Source: an uncultured Flavobacteriaceae bacterium (GTDB lineage: Bacteria > Bacteroidota > Bacteroidia > Flavobacteriales > Flavobacteriaceae). From it: DNA of 64,000 bases. The number at the start of each line of letters is the position of its first letter. Within the stretch, counting starts at the first letter, position 1. A program made the translations under genes and the position numbers. The notes beneath the pieces were generated by a model that made no database searches, was not told the DNA's origin, and saw only the letters and a list, made by a program, of their open reading frames with translations. Positions 46,475 through 55,285 of this stretch are shown one piece after another. Location: positions 124,001-188,000 of the forward strand of contig CANNCA010000003.1 of NCBI GenBank assembly GCA_947503005.1, written 5' to 3'.

Positions 46475-46978
46475 ATGAAACAAGTGACTTTATTTTGGGT
46501 ATTAGTACTCCCAATTTTGTTTGCGAGGGTAAATATTTACTCCCCTGAAGAAAACCTAGAAATAGCAAGTGCAAAAAGAATTTCGCTACAAAATCCGAGA
46601 ATTGCTTTTTTAACATTCAATATTTCCAAGAAACCCAATGAAAAAATAGTCATAGAGCTTCTGGACAAGGTCGTTGTAAAGGGTACATTGAAAAAAGAAA
46701 ACTTGGACATAAAAGGAGCTAAGCAAGGTGATTTAATCTGTATGGTTCTTGATAGGGATTCAACGGTCCAGAAAACGAAAATCATTTCTAACCCACTTAA
46801 ACGAAGTGTTGAGCACGTAAATACCTCGGGTGAATTTCAACGTAAAGAGGTGATTTCTGATAATGAACAATTCTCAATAAGGCTGCAATTACTAAAAAAC
46901 TCAAAGTATGTTATCATAAAACAAGTCGATGTACTAACCAATCAAAGTCCCGTGCTTTTTAGTATCGAAATTGACTAA
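46475..46978 (+). CDS. Exported protein of unknown function
   Basis: A 167-residue protein with a hydrophobic N-terminus (residues 4-16, probable signal). The rest is beta-rich, with hydrophobic residues alternating and many Lys/Glu. I recognise no domain. It overlaps or abuts the secreted peptidase gene (1 base between stop and ATG), so it probably belongs to the same transcript. Confidence 0.65.
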   Translation: MKQVTLFWVLVLPILFARVNIYSPEENLEIASAKRISLQNPRIAFLTFNISKKPNEKIVIELLDKVVVKGTLKKENLDIKGAKQGDLICMVLDRDSTVQKTKIISNPLKRSVEHVNTSGEFQRKEVISDNEQFSIRLQLLKNSKYVIIKQVDVLTNQSPVLFSIEID

Positions 46979-46979
46979 G

Positions 46980-48920
46980 ATGAAAAATATCCTTACTTTT
47001 TTATTTTCACTCTTAAGCTTGGGCACTATTGTTTCTCAAACCTTTGAAACAAAGAGTATTTTTTTTTCCGGAGAAATTGACAAACGGATAAACTTCGTGA
47101 TTTTGAGTGATGGCTACCTTGAAAGTGAGCTTTCCAAATTTGAAGTCGATGCAAACGCATTTGTTACGCTTTTGTTCAACGAAACTCCCTACAAAGAGTA
47201 CAAAAATTATTTCAATGTTTTTATTATTAAGGTACCTTCAATCGAAAGTGGTGCCAGTCATCCAGGTACAGCTACAGATGTAATTGAACCTTATCACCCG
47301 ATAAAGAACGTTAATAATTATTTCGGCTCTTCCTTTGATAACGATGGCATTCACCGCTCATTGGCTGTTACCAACAAGGTAGCTGTTAGCCGAGTACTTG
47401 CGGAGAATTTTCCATTCTTTGACAAGACTTTAATATTGGTAAATTCTCCATATTATGGCGGTAGTGGCGGTACTTTTCCAGTAGCCTCGACTTCTCCTGA
47501 ATCTGCCGAAATAGCAATTCATGAAATGGCTCATTCTTTTGCAGATTTAACTGATGAATATTATCCTGGTGACCAATTTGCAAGAGAAGCTCGGAACATG
47601 ACCCAAGAAACCGACCCCGAAAAGGTCAAATGGAAAAATTGGTACAATGATATGGGCATTGGTATTTACCAACATTGTTGCGGTGGTAATTCTGCACTAT
47701 GGTATCGGCCTCATAATAATTGTAAAATGCGTGTGCTAGGAGCACCATTTTGTGCTGTATGTACTGAGGTAATAGTTGAAAAAATTCATTCAATTGTTAA
47801 ACCTATCGATTCGTATTCTCCTACCAAAGAAATTCTTGAAGACATTTCTTTTCCTCTTGAATTTAAGACCAACTTAGTATCCCTTTTAGACTCTACTTTA
47901 CGAATTACTTGGAAACTCAACGATACTATTTTAAACATAACAACACCGACATTATCCTTAGAAAGGGAAAATTTAAGCTATGGAAACAATGTACTTGAGG
48001 TCACCGTTAAAGATCTTTCGCCATTAGTCCGTATTGAAGACTATAATTCAAAAAATGAGCAGTCCCTTTCATGGATTATTAAAAATCCGCCACCGGAACC
48101 CATTCTAGATGACGATGACGATGGAATTGTAAATGCAGCTGACCAGTGTCCGGATACCCCTATCGGTCAAACAGTTGACGAAAATGGTTGTCTGGTATTT
48201 TCTTTTGATGCCTTTAAAGTTTATACAGAAACCGCTTCTTGCCCAAATACGGACAATGGGTTGATCAAAATTTCAACAACGGAAGAAGCAGCAGGCTATG
48301 ACTTTGATGTGAAGATAGATTACAATGGGAAACTTACTCATTATCCGAAATCGCTGTCTATAAATTCTCAATTGTCTATTGCTGGTCTACCATCTGGCAC
48401 CTATTCAATTACAATTAGTTTGGACGAGCGCGATATTCGGGTTTTCAACCGGGTATTTATAGATATGTTCAAAGATATCTCCGCAAAAATTGAGATCATA
48501 AACCCGCAGGCCAAAGTAGCCCGGTACACAGTATCCGGTAATAATTTATATGCTGTGACCGTAAATACAAAAACTTACGAGTATGCTGCTAAGAATAGCG
48601 AAGAGGCTACCATTCTAGTCAATCTGGAGCAGGGTACAAACGTTATTTCGATAAAAGGGTTGGAATGCCAATCCATTTTTAAGGATGTTATCGCGCTAGA
48701 TGAGCACAAGATTTATCCGAATCCAGTTAAAAATGATTTCAGAATTACCAACGGTTATAGTGGAAAAATTATGATCTATGATGCCCAAGGAGCACTCGCA
48801 AAGGAGATGAACATAACCAATACTTCGCAAAATATTGATATATCTGAATTAGCGACCGGCCTTTACTATGTTCATTTTTTAGAAAGCAAAATCGAAATCT
48901 TGAAAATTATAAAGTTATGA
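46980..48920 (+). CDS. Secreted M64-like metallopeptidase with T9SS sorting domain
   Basis: A 646-residue secreted protein. I use the ATG at 46980; a TTG three codons earlier is less likely. Domain order: signal (about 1-20), M64-like peptidase domain with zinc motif HEMAH at residues 181-185 and further LTDEYY, a Cys-rich block (YQHCCGG, PFCAVCT), a thrombospondin type 3-like stretch DDDDDG...DQCPDTP near 380, beta domains, and a C-terminal T9SS type A domain (KIYPNPVKN, later GLYYVHF). It should be secreted by the type IX system and anchored or released at the surface. Confidence 0.9.
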   Translation: MKNILTFLFSLLSLGTIVSQTFETKSIFFSGEIDKRINFVILSDGYLESELSKFEVDANAFVTLLFNETPYKEYKNYFNVFIIKVPSIESGASHPGTATDVIEPYHPIKNVNNYFGSSFDNDGIHRSLAVTNKVAVSRVLAENFPFFDKTLILVNSPYYGGSGGTFPVASTSPESAEIAIHEMAHSFADLTDEYYPGDQFAREARNMTQETDPEKVKWKNWYNDMGIGIYQHCCGGNSALWYRPHNNCKMRVLGAPFCAVCTEVIVEKIHSIVKPIDSYSPTKEILEDISFPLEFKTNLVSLLDSTLRITWKLNDTILNITTPTLSLERENLSYGNNVLEVTVKDLSPLVRIEDYNSKNEQSLSWIIKNPPPEPILDDDDDGIVNAADQCPDTPIGQTVDENGCLVFSFDAFKVYTETASCPNTDNGLIKISTTEEAAGYDFDVKIDYNGKLTHYPKSLSINSQLSIAGLPSGTYSITISLDERDIRVFNRVFIDMFKDISAKIEIINPQAKVARYTVSGNNLYAVTVNTKTYEYAAKNSEEATILVNLEQGTNVISIKGLECQSIFKDVIALDEHKIYPNPVKNDFRITNGYSGKIMIYDAQGALAKEMNITNTSQNIDISELATGLYYVHFLESKIEILKIIKL

Positions 48921-49603
48921 ACCGGTATCTGAGATATAGCATTTCAATTCTTTCCATTATAGCGTTGACTGCCTGCGGGTCAAAGGATGATCCTCCTGAA
49001 ATCAAAATACTTCCTGAAAATTTTTCCTTGGTTTTTCCTTCAAATAATTCTATTTGCCAAGCGGGTGACTTGATTGCAGACCAGCCTGACAAACTTGGAA
49101 TTACAATGAAATGGGAAAAATCAAATAATGCAACGTTGTATAGACTTTCTATTACCGACTTAGCCACAGGTTTCGAAGAGGTGAAACTAGAAACAAATAA
49201 CAACATAGCCGAAGTGGTTTTGACGAAAGCAACTTTGTACCAATGGAAGATTACTGCAACCAACAAGAATGGCCAAAATGAATCCACGCTATGGAGTTTT
49301 TATACCGAAGGTGAGGGTATTGGAAATCACGTTCCATATCCTGCATATGACTTCAGATTCTCCATCGAGACAATGGCCATGCTTACTGTTGATTGGAAAG
49401 CGTCAGATGAGGATAATGACCTTCTGCTATATGATGTGACGGTATTTGAAAATGATACGGTGCTAGAAGTCTTTACCGATCTTGTTGATAAGCAGGTCTC
49501 AAATATGGCTATTACCCTAGGGTCAACATACTATCTCACGGTTACGGTTAAAGATGGTGTCAGTGAAACTACTACCACCTCGCCGGCCTTTACCTACAAT
49601 TAA
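48917..49603 (+). CDS. Lipoprotein with fibronectin III-like repeats, unknown function
   Basis: A 228-residue lipoprotein: the signal ends LTACGS with Cys20. Two beta-sandwich-like halves follow, each with an NATLYRLSI or DLLLYDVTV strand, suggestive of fibronectin III or similar folds. The ATG overlaps the stop of the M64 gene by 4 bases, so the two are co-translated; it may anchor, inhibit or assist the peptidase. No catalytic residues are seen. Confidence 0.72.
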   Translation: MNRYLRYSISILSIIALTACGSKDDPPEIKILPENFSLVFPSNNSICQAGDLIADQPDKLGITMKWEKSNNATLYRLSITDLATGFEEVKLETNNNIAEVVLTKATLYQWKITATNKNGQNESTLWSFYTEGEGIGNHVPYPAYDFRFSIETMAMLTVDWKASDEDNDLLLYDVTVFENDTVLEVFTDLVDKQVSNMAITLGSTYYLTVTVKDGVSETTTTSPAFTYN

Positions 49604-49872
49604 AAAGTGTAAATCAAGATTACGTATTAATTGTTTAACGATTAAAATATCTCCTCCATCCATTATTTAACCAACACGAAAGCTGATTTAGAATTTGAAT
49701 CGATATCATTCTGCCACACACTATCAGCTATGCAGTGTCCAAAACATTTCGGTATTCCCAGCTTGGATTTATAGCTTTTTATAATTTGGATAGCTTTTTC
49801 AGCTCGCTTTTAAAAAGGTCCTTAGGTTCTCCATCAAATACCCTAAATTAGTCAGGTAGAAGCGAACCAATA

Positions 49873-51216
49873 ATGCCAAAACGCCTGACCACTTATCTGA
49901 AGCTACACAAAGTATCCATATTGTTGGCAATACTAAGTTTGGCCTTCTACTTTACATTCGCCTACCATTTAGAGAGAACCGAGTTTATAAAATTACTCTC
50001 CCTATTTGCAGCACTTTTCTTCTTATGTTTCAAACTCGTTCAATTCGAAAAATACAATTTCAAATTTCTACTTGGTATCGGTATCATTTTTCGCTTGGTA
50101 TTTCTTATTGCAGAACCAAATCTATCCCAAGATTTTTATCGCTTTATTTGGGATGGGGAATTGGTTAGCCATTTTATCAATCCGTATCTGAAAGTGCCTA
50201 ATGCCTTAATCGAGCAAAAAGATTTGGTTGTCGTCAATGCCCGGGAGTTATATGATGGCATGGGAAGTTTAAGCGCAAAACACTTTAGCAATTACCCACC
50301 ATTGAACCAAATCTTTTTTGCGCTAGCAGCTCTTCTTGGCGGAAAAAGCATCCTTGGTTCGATAATTGTCATGCGAAGTACAATAATTCTAGCGGATATC
50401 GGGATTTTCTACTTTGGGAGGAAACTCCTAAAAAATATCAACCAGTCACCACACTTGATATTTTGGTATTTTTTAAATCCTCTTGTTATCGTAGAATTGA
50501 CAGGAAACCTTCATTTTGAAGGCGTCATGCTCTTCTTTTTCGTGTGGTCTCTTTATCTGCTTTCAGTTCACAAATGGCAATGGGCAGCAGTAGTTTATGC
50601 CTGTTCCATTTCGGTAAAACTAGTCCCGCTATTGTTTCTTCCGCTCTTCTTAAAACATTTTAAGTTGAAGAAAAGTATTTTGTTTTATGCTATTATCGGA
50701 CTGACTTCCCTGTTGCTATTCGCTCCTTTTTATTCCACTGAATTTATAAACAACTATTCGAAAACCATCGGACTATGGTTTTCCAACTTCGAGTTCAACG
50801 CGGGGATATATAATGCCGTGAAACAAATTGCAATTCAGTTCGATGCCAAACCTTGGGAATTGATTAAAACGTACGGAAAAATAACTCCGATACTAACAGT
50901 TATTGCAGTTTTGCTTTTTACTTTCCTTAGAAAAAATGAAAAACTATCAGTACTGATTACATCCATGCTCTGGGTATTGACTTTGTATTATTTCATGTCC
51001 GCAACGGTGCATCCTTGGTATATTATCTTTCTAGTGGTTTTGACCGCTTTCACTAAATATCGTTATGCATTTATATGGTCTGCAGCCATCGTTCTGAGTT
51101 ATTTTGCCTATTCCTTAGCCGACTTTAAAGAAAACCTATGGTTAGTCGCTATTGAGTATCTCGCAGTTTTCTCTTTCTTAATTTATGAATTGGTGGCATA
51201 TCGTAACAAATCATGA
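49873..51216 (+). CDS. GT-C membrane mannosyltransferase-like protein
   Basis: A 447-residue protein with about ten hydrophobic segments and the GT-C loop SQDFYRFIWDGELV after the second or third helix (near residues 80-95), plus NPYLKVP next to it. It matches the GT87/DUF2029-like family that uses polyprenyl-phosphate mannose as donor. The preceding 270 bases show no gene. The DPM1-like enzyme at 44124 may supply its donor. It ends in the region just before the arginine leader. Confidence 0.82.
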   Translation: MPKRLTTYLKLHKVSILLAILSLAFYFTFAYHLERTEFIKLLSLFAALFFLCFKLVQFEKYNFKFLLGIGIIFRLVFLIAEPNLSQDFYRFIWDGELVSHFINPYLKVPNALIEQKDLVVVNARELYDGMGSLSAKHFSNYPPLNQIFFALAALLGGKSILGSIIVMRSTIILADIGIFYFGRKLLKNINQSPHLIFWYFLNPLVIVELTGNLHFEGVMLFFFVWSLYLLSVHKWQWAAVVYACSISVKLVPLLFLPLFLKHFKLKKSILFYAIIGLTSLLLFAPFYSTEFINNYSKTIGLWFSNFEFNAGIYNAVKQIAIQFDAKPWELIKTYGKITPILTVIAVLLFTFLRKNEKLSVLITSMLWVLTLYYFMSATVHPWYIIFLVVLTAFTKYRYAFIWSAAIVLSYFAYSLADFKENLWLVAIEYLAVFSFLIYELVAYRNKS

Positions 51217-51280
51217 AGTTTTTGTAAAAAATATCATCTGGATTAGGTGAATTAAAGATAATTTGTACATTTACTCCGTA

Positions 51281-51364
51281 ATGAACGCACAAAACAATAT
51301 ATTTTCTACCATGAGCATCACTGCTCCCGTACGTCCGTTCGCGCCCCGTCGCCGTCGCCCGTAA
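51281..51364 (+). CDS. Arginine-rich leader peptide (candidate arg operon attenuator)
   Basis: A 27-codon ORF, too short for ordinary gene calls, with ATG at 51281 and TAA at 51362. The peptide starts MNAQNNIF and ends RPFAPRRRRP. It has five Arg codons (Arg18, then Arg23-26 read CGT, CGC, CGT, CGC), four of them consecutive just before the stop. It begins 172 bases before the first gene of a complete arginine operon. Such a run of the end-product amino acid is the hallmark of leader peptides that control their operon by ribosome stalling. Start and amino acid content are directly seen; the regulatory role is inference. Confidence 0.8.
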   Translation: MNAQNNIFSTMSITAPVRPFAPRRRRP

Positions 51365-51440
51365 GGGTACGATACATTTCATGGAACTAGGTGAGTCCAG
51401 TTCCGCACAACCACATCACATTTTTATTTTCATCTTTTAA
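51326..51440 (+). promoter_or_regulatory. Candidate attenuator structures downstream of and within the leader ORF
   Basis: CCCGTACG (51326-51333) can pair with CGTAAGGG (51360-51367) with one mismatch; the Arg run lies in the loop and the stop codon in the 3' arm. A second hairpin GGAACT / AGTTCC lies at 51383-51404 with a 10-base loop, followed from 51421 by ATTTTTATTTTCATCTTTT. A ribosome waiting on the Arg codons would keep the first hairpin open. Which structure terminates is not decidable by eye. Confidence 0.5.
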
Positions 51441-51452
51441 TTAATCATAGCA

Positions 51453-52070
51453 ATGAACATTATTGTTGCTAACACATCACATTTTAAGTACGCGCAAATC
51501 ATTTGTGACACCATAGCTGACTCTGCCAAGGTTAGAGGAACGGGTATCGCCAAGCGTACGCCTGAGTATATTCGAAAGAAGCTAGAAAACGGTAACGCTG
51601 TAATCGCTTTGGATGATGATATTTTCGCTGGTTTCTGCTACATCGAAATTTGGGGACATGAAAAGTATGTTGCTAACTCGGGATTAATTGTCCACCCCGA
51701 TTACAGGGGAAAAGGGTTGGCCAAACAAATCAAGGCAAGTATTTTTAAATTGTCACAAGAGAAATTTCCCGATGCTAAAATATTTGGTATTACTACAGGT
51801 CTTCCAGTGATGAAAATCAACTACGAACTAGGGTACAAACCTGTAACATTCTCTGAACTTACAGACGATCCTGAATTCTGGAAAGGGTGTCAAACTTGTA
51901 AAAACTTTGATGTCTTGACGAGAACAGATCAAAAAATGTGCCTGTGTACGGGCATGTTATACGATCCAACATCAAAATCAAAGGAGAAAGAAAAGAAGGT
52001 GAATAGTAGAGCATTTAAAAGATTGAAAAGCATTAAGGAGAGTTTGTTTTTGAAGAAGAAAACGAAATAA
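51453..52070 (+). CDS. GNAT-family acyltransferase, candidate N-acylglutamate synthase
   Basis: A 205-residue GNAT enzyme, first gene of the arginine operon. The acetyl-CoA fold shows the signature region SGLIVHPDYRGKGLAKQIK near residues 70-90 and a C-terminal basic Lys-rich tail. The operon has no argA, argJ or other first-step enzyme, so this protein is the best candidate to acylate glutamate with acetyl- or succinyl-CoA. It has a cysteine pair CQTCKNF and CLCTG near 145-165, unusual for the family. Function rests on context. Confidence 0.7.
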   Translation: MNIIVANTSHFKYAQIICDTIADSAKVRGTGIAKRTPEYIRKKLENGNAVIALDDDIFAGFCYIEIWGHEKYVANSGLIVHPDYRGKGLAKQIKASIFKLSQEKFPDAKIFGITTGLPVMKINYELGYKPVTFSELTDDPEFWKGCQTCKNFDVLTRTDQKMCLCTGMLYDPTSKSKEKEKKVNSRAFKRLKSIKESLFLKKKTK

Positions 52071-52074
52071 GACC

Positions 52075-52094
52075 TCCCTCCAAACAAGGAGGGA
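52075..52094. repeat. CCTCC/GGAGG hairpin in the GNAT-argG gap
   Basis: TCCCTCC (52075-52081) pairs with GGAGGGA (52088-52094) around a 6-base loop; a second GAGAGG follows. No T run. It looks like an intergenic repeat element rather than a terminator. Confidence 0.5.
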
Positions 52095-52148
52095 TTGAGA
52101 GAGGTGTAAAACAGATTTTCCTCTTCAGGGAAATGAAAATAAAATATT

Positions 52149-53330
52149 ATGAAGTTAGTTTTAGCATATAGTGGCGGGTTAGATACATCATACTGCGCCA
52201 AATACTTATCCAAAGAAAAAGGGTACGAGGTGCATGCAGTCAGTGTAAATACAGGAGGCTTCTCAGCCGAAGAAATTAAAAACATAGAGGACAAGGCATT
52301 GCAATTGGGAGCTACCTCCTATACCTCAATCGATGCCGTTCAAACTTTTTACAATAAAGTAGTAAAGTATCTAATCTTCGGGAATGTCCTAAAAAACAAT
52401 ACGTATCCATTATCCGTAAGTGCTGAACGAATTGTTCAAGCCATTGAAATCGTCAATTACGCTAAGAAAGTAGGTGCTCAATATATCGCACATGGCAGCA
52501 CAGGCGCTGGAAACGACCAGGTACGGTTTGATATGATTTTTCAGATTATTGCTCCTGAAATTGAAATCATCACTCCAATACGAGACAATAGACTATCAAG
52601 AGAGACGGAAATAGAATACCTTAAAGCAAACGGGGTCGACTATCCTTGGGAAAAAGCAAAATACTCTATTAACCGGGGACTTTGGGGAACCTCAGTTGGT
52701 GGCGAAGAAACATTGACGTCAGAAAAACCGCTTCCAGATTCGGCATACCCAAGTCAGTTACAGGAAAAGAATCCGTCCGAAGTAAAACTCACATTTGAAA
52801 AAGGCGAGTTAGTAGCAATTAATGGCGTAAAAGAAAATCCCGTCGCTAATATCGAGAAGCTTGAGGCTATGGCTTCTAAATATGCCATTGGGCGAGATAT
52901 TCATGTGGGCGATACTATTATCGGTATTAAAGGACGGGTAGGTTTTGAAGCTCCTGCCTCTCTAATAATTATAAAGGCGCATCATTTGTTGGAGAAACAT
53001 ACGCTTACCAAATGGCAGCAATATCAAAAAGAACAACAGGGTAATTTCTACGGAATGTTATTGCACGAAGGCAACTATCTCGATGCAGTGATGCGGAATA
53101 TTGAAGCCTTCCTGACCGACACTCAAAAGACCGTTTCAGGAGATGTGTTCGTGGGCTTGTATCCATTTCAATTCAGATTGAACGGAATCTCCTCCAAGCA
53201 CGATTTGATGAACGCCTCTTTCGGAAGCTACGGGGAAATGAACAAAGGTTGGTCTGCGGATGAAGCTAAAGGGTTTATTAAAATATTAGCTAATTCAGGG
53301 AAGATTTATAATCACGTAAATAAAGAATAA
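52149..53330 (+). CDS. argG: Argininosuccinate synthase
   Basis: A 393-residue ATP-dependent ligase that joins citrulline and aspartate. Motifs: the ATP P-loop LAYSGGLDTSY at residues 4-14, STGAGNDQVRFD near 117 and INRGLWG near 176. The length is that of the normal family. It is second in the operon, separated from the GNAT gene by 78 bases holding a hairpin and from argC by 86 bases holding a repeat. Confidence 0.95.
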   Translation: MKLVLAYSGGLDTSYCAKYLSKEKGYEVHAVSVNTGGFSAEEIKNIEDKALQLGATSYTSIDAVQTFYNKVVKYLIFGNVLKNNTYPLSVSAERIVQAIEIVNYAKKVGAQYIAHGSTGAGNDQVRFDMIFQIIAPEIEIITPIRDNRLSRETEIEYLKANGVDYPWEKAKYSINRGLWGTSVGGEETLTSEKPLPDSAYPSQLQEKNPSEVKLTFEKGELVAINGVKENPVANIEKLEAMASKYAIGRDIHVGDTIIGIKGRVGFEAPASLIIIKAHHLLEKHTLTKWQQYQKEQQGNFYGMLLHEGNYLDAVMRNIEAFLTDTQKTVSGDVFVGLYPFQFRLNGISSKHDLMNASFGSYGEMNKGWSADEAKGFIKILANSGKIYNHVNKE

Positions 53331-53337
53331 AATGAAT

Positions 53338-53399
53338 GTTCAGTCAGGTCGAGTGCAGTCGAGACCTAATCTAACAGATTCCCGCCTTCTCGGGAATGA
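53338..53399. repeat. Flavobacterial intergenic repeat in the argG-argC gap
   Basis: GTCAGGTCGAGTGCAGTCGAGACC is followed by a 7-bp hairpin ATTCCCG / CGGGAAT (53378-53397, loop CCTTCT) and GA. It is the same two-part unit as at 41838 and 59211. Confidence 0.65.
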
Positions 53400-53416
53400 A
53401 AAAACAAACCTAAGTA

Positions 53417-54391
53417 ATGATTAAAGCAGGCATAATAGGCGGTTCAGGATACACAGGTGGAGAATTGATTCGAATCCTATTGAATCATTCCCAGACAGAA
53501 ATAGATTTTGTGTTCAGTACAACACGAGCAGGAAAGGCGGTTTCATCAACGCATTCAGATTTGTTGGGCACAACCGATTTAAATTTTACGGGAACTATAA
53601 ATTCAAACGTAGATGTGGTTTTTCTGTGTCTAGGACATGGAAATTCTACGAAATTCCTAAATGAAAATCAGTTTTCGGATGGGACAAAAATCATCGATTT
53701 AAGTAACGATTTTAGGCTGCAGGCAGACTCCAATCTTAATGGAAAACATTTTGTTTATGGATTACCAGAACTGAATAAAACAGAAATCAAGAAAGCAAAT
53801 TATATAGCGAATCCAGGATGTTTTGCAACTGCAATTCAATTGGCATTACTTCCATTGGCGAAAGCTGGATTATTGGGTAATGATATACATGTTAACGCCG
53901 TCACCGGAAGTACTGGTGCAGGCGTGAGTCCATCTGGAACAACGCATTTCAGTTGGCGAAACAACAATGTGAGTTGGTACAAGCCTTTTACGCACCAACA
54001 TTTGGGTGAAATTAACGAGAGTTTAAAATCCTTACAAAAAAATACAAGTGAGTTATTTTTTCTTCCCACCCGAGGAAATTTCACTAGAGGAATATTAGCA
54101 ACCGCCTATACCCAATTCAAGGGACGAGAAACAGAAGCAATTCAATTGTACAAAGAATTTTATACAGACGCTGAATTCACACAAATCGCGGCTGAACCCA
54201 TCCATCTAAAACAGGTGGTGAACACGAATCAATGTCATATTCACTTGTATAAACATGAAGACACCATACTTATTACATCGGCCATTGATAACTTATTAAA
54301 AGGAGCATCAGGACAAGCCGTTCAGAATATGAATTTAATGTTCGGGTTTGAGGAAAGTGAAGCATTGAAATTAAAGGCGGGAGTATTCTAA
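53417..54391 (+). CDS. argC: N-acyl-gamma-glutamyl-phosphate reductase
   Basis: A 324-residue NADPH-dependent dehydrogenase of the arginine pathway, giving acylglutamate semialdehyde. The Rossmann motif GGSGYTGGELIR is at residues 8-19 and the catalytic Cys is Cys135 in NPGCFAT. Also visible is TGSTGAGVSPSG near 164. Length is as expected. It precedes proC with a 92-base gap that holds a short direct repeat. Confidence 0.95.
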   Translation: MIKAGIIGGSGYTGGELIRILLNHSQTEIDFVFSTTRAGKAVSSTHSDLLGTTDLNFTGTINSNVDVVFLCLGHGNSTKFLNENQFSDGTKIIDLSNDFRLQADSNLNGKHFVYGLPELNKTEIKKANYIANPGCFATAIQLALLPLAKAGLLGNDIHVNAVTGSTGAGVSPSGTTHFSWRNNNVSWYKPFTHQHLGEINESLKSLQKNTSELFFLPTRGNFTRGILATAYTQFKGRETEAIQLYKEFYTDAEFTQIAAEPIHLKQVVNTNQCHIHLYKHEDTILITSAIDNLLKGASGQAVQNMNLMFGFEESEALKLKAGVF

Positions 54392-54443
54392 AGTAGGAAA
54401 TACAAAGTTAGAGAAACTAAGTAAAATTGAATATTATAAGCAA

Positions 54444-54469
54444 GCGTATAGCGAAGGGCGTTTAGCGAA
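54444..54469 (+). repeat. Short tandem repeat before proC
   Basis: GCGTATAGCGAA (54444-54455) and GCGTTTAGCGAA (54458-54469) are near-identical 12-mers in the argC-proC gap, differing in one base. Confidence 0.5.
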
Positions 54470-54483
54470 AAGCATATAAAATC

Positions 54484-55278
54484 ATGAAAATAGCCATCAT
54501 AGGAACAGGAAACCTAGGTCTCTCCATTGCAAAGGGCGTGCTACATAGTAACGGGGCCACTAGCATGTATATGACCAAAAGAAACATCGAGTCGATCAAA
54601 GACTTTGAAAGCTACGGAAATGTAATGGTCACTACCGACAACAGAGAAGCAGTACAACAATCCGACATCCTGATTTTTGCAGTGCAACCAGGGCATTTTG
54701 CTCAGATTTTGGAAGACATCAAGGATCTATTGACTGAAAAGCACGTGGTCATTTCCACAATTACGGGGTTCAGCATTGCAAAAATTGAGAGCATTATCGG
54801 TAAAGACAATTACATCGTTCGAAGTATGCCCAATACGGCGATTTCCGTGGGCAAATCAATGACCTGTATCTGTGCCAATGAAATGGGTAAAAAACGTATC
54901 GATTTGGCAAAGGCCATATTCAATCGAATGGGGCATTCCTTGGAAATTCCTGAAGAGCAAATGCAGGCGGCAACGGTCATCTGCGCGAGCGGAATTGCCT
55001 TTTGGATGCGATTGATCCGTGCTACCACACAAGGAGCCATTCAGCTTGGCTTTGATGCCAAGGAAGCACAAGAATTGGCTATGTACACTTGTGAAGGAGC
55101 AGCTAATCTATTAGTTGAATCTGGCAATCACCCAGAAGAAGAAATTGACAGGGTTACCACACCTATGGGCTGCACCATTCAGGGCCTCAATGAAATGGAA
55201 CATCAAGGTTTGAGTTCCTCTTTGATTCGAGGAATCGTGGCATCATTTGATAAAATAACAGAGTTTAAAACAAAGTAG
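54484..55278 (+). CDS. proC: Pyrroline-5-carboxylate reductase
   Basis: A 264-residue reductase making proline from pyrroline-5-carboxylate. Motifs: Rossmann GTGNLGLSIAKG at residues 7-18, VRSMPNTAISVGKS near 113, and the C-terminal block TTPMGCTIQGLNEM near 228. It lies inside the arginine operon, eight bases before argD. It probably links glutamate semialdehyde pools of the two pathways; whether it takes another substrate is not known. Confidence 0.93.
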   Translation: MKIAIIGTGNLGLSIAKGVLHSNGATSMYMTKRNIESIKDFESYGNVMVTTDNREAVQQSDILIFAVQPGHFAQILEDIKDLLTEKHVVISTITGFSIAKIESIIGKDNYIVRSMPNTAISVGKSMTCICANEMGKKRIDLAKAIFNRMGHSLEIPEEQMQAATVICASGIAFWMRLIRATTQGAIQLGFDAKEAQELAMYTCEGAANLLVESGNHPEEEIDRVTTPMGCTIQGLNEMEHQGLSSSLIRGIVASFDKITEFKTK

Positions 55279-55285
55279 AGCAGTT

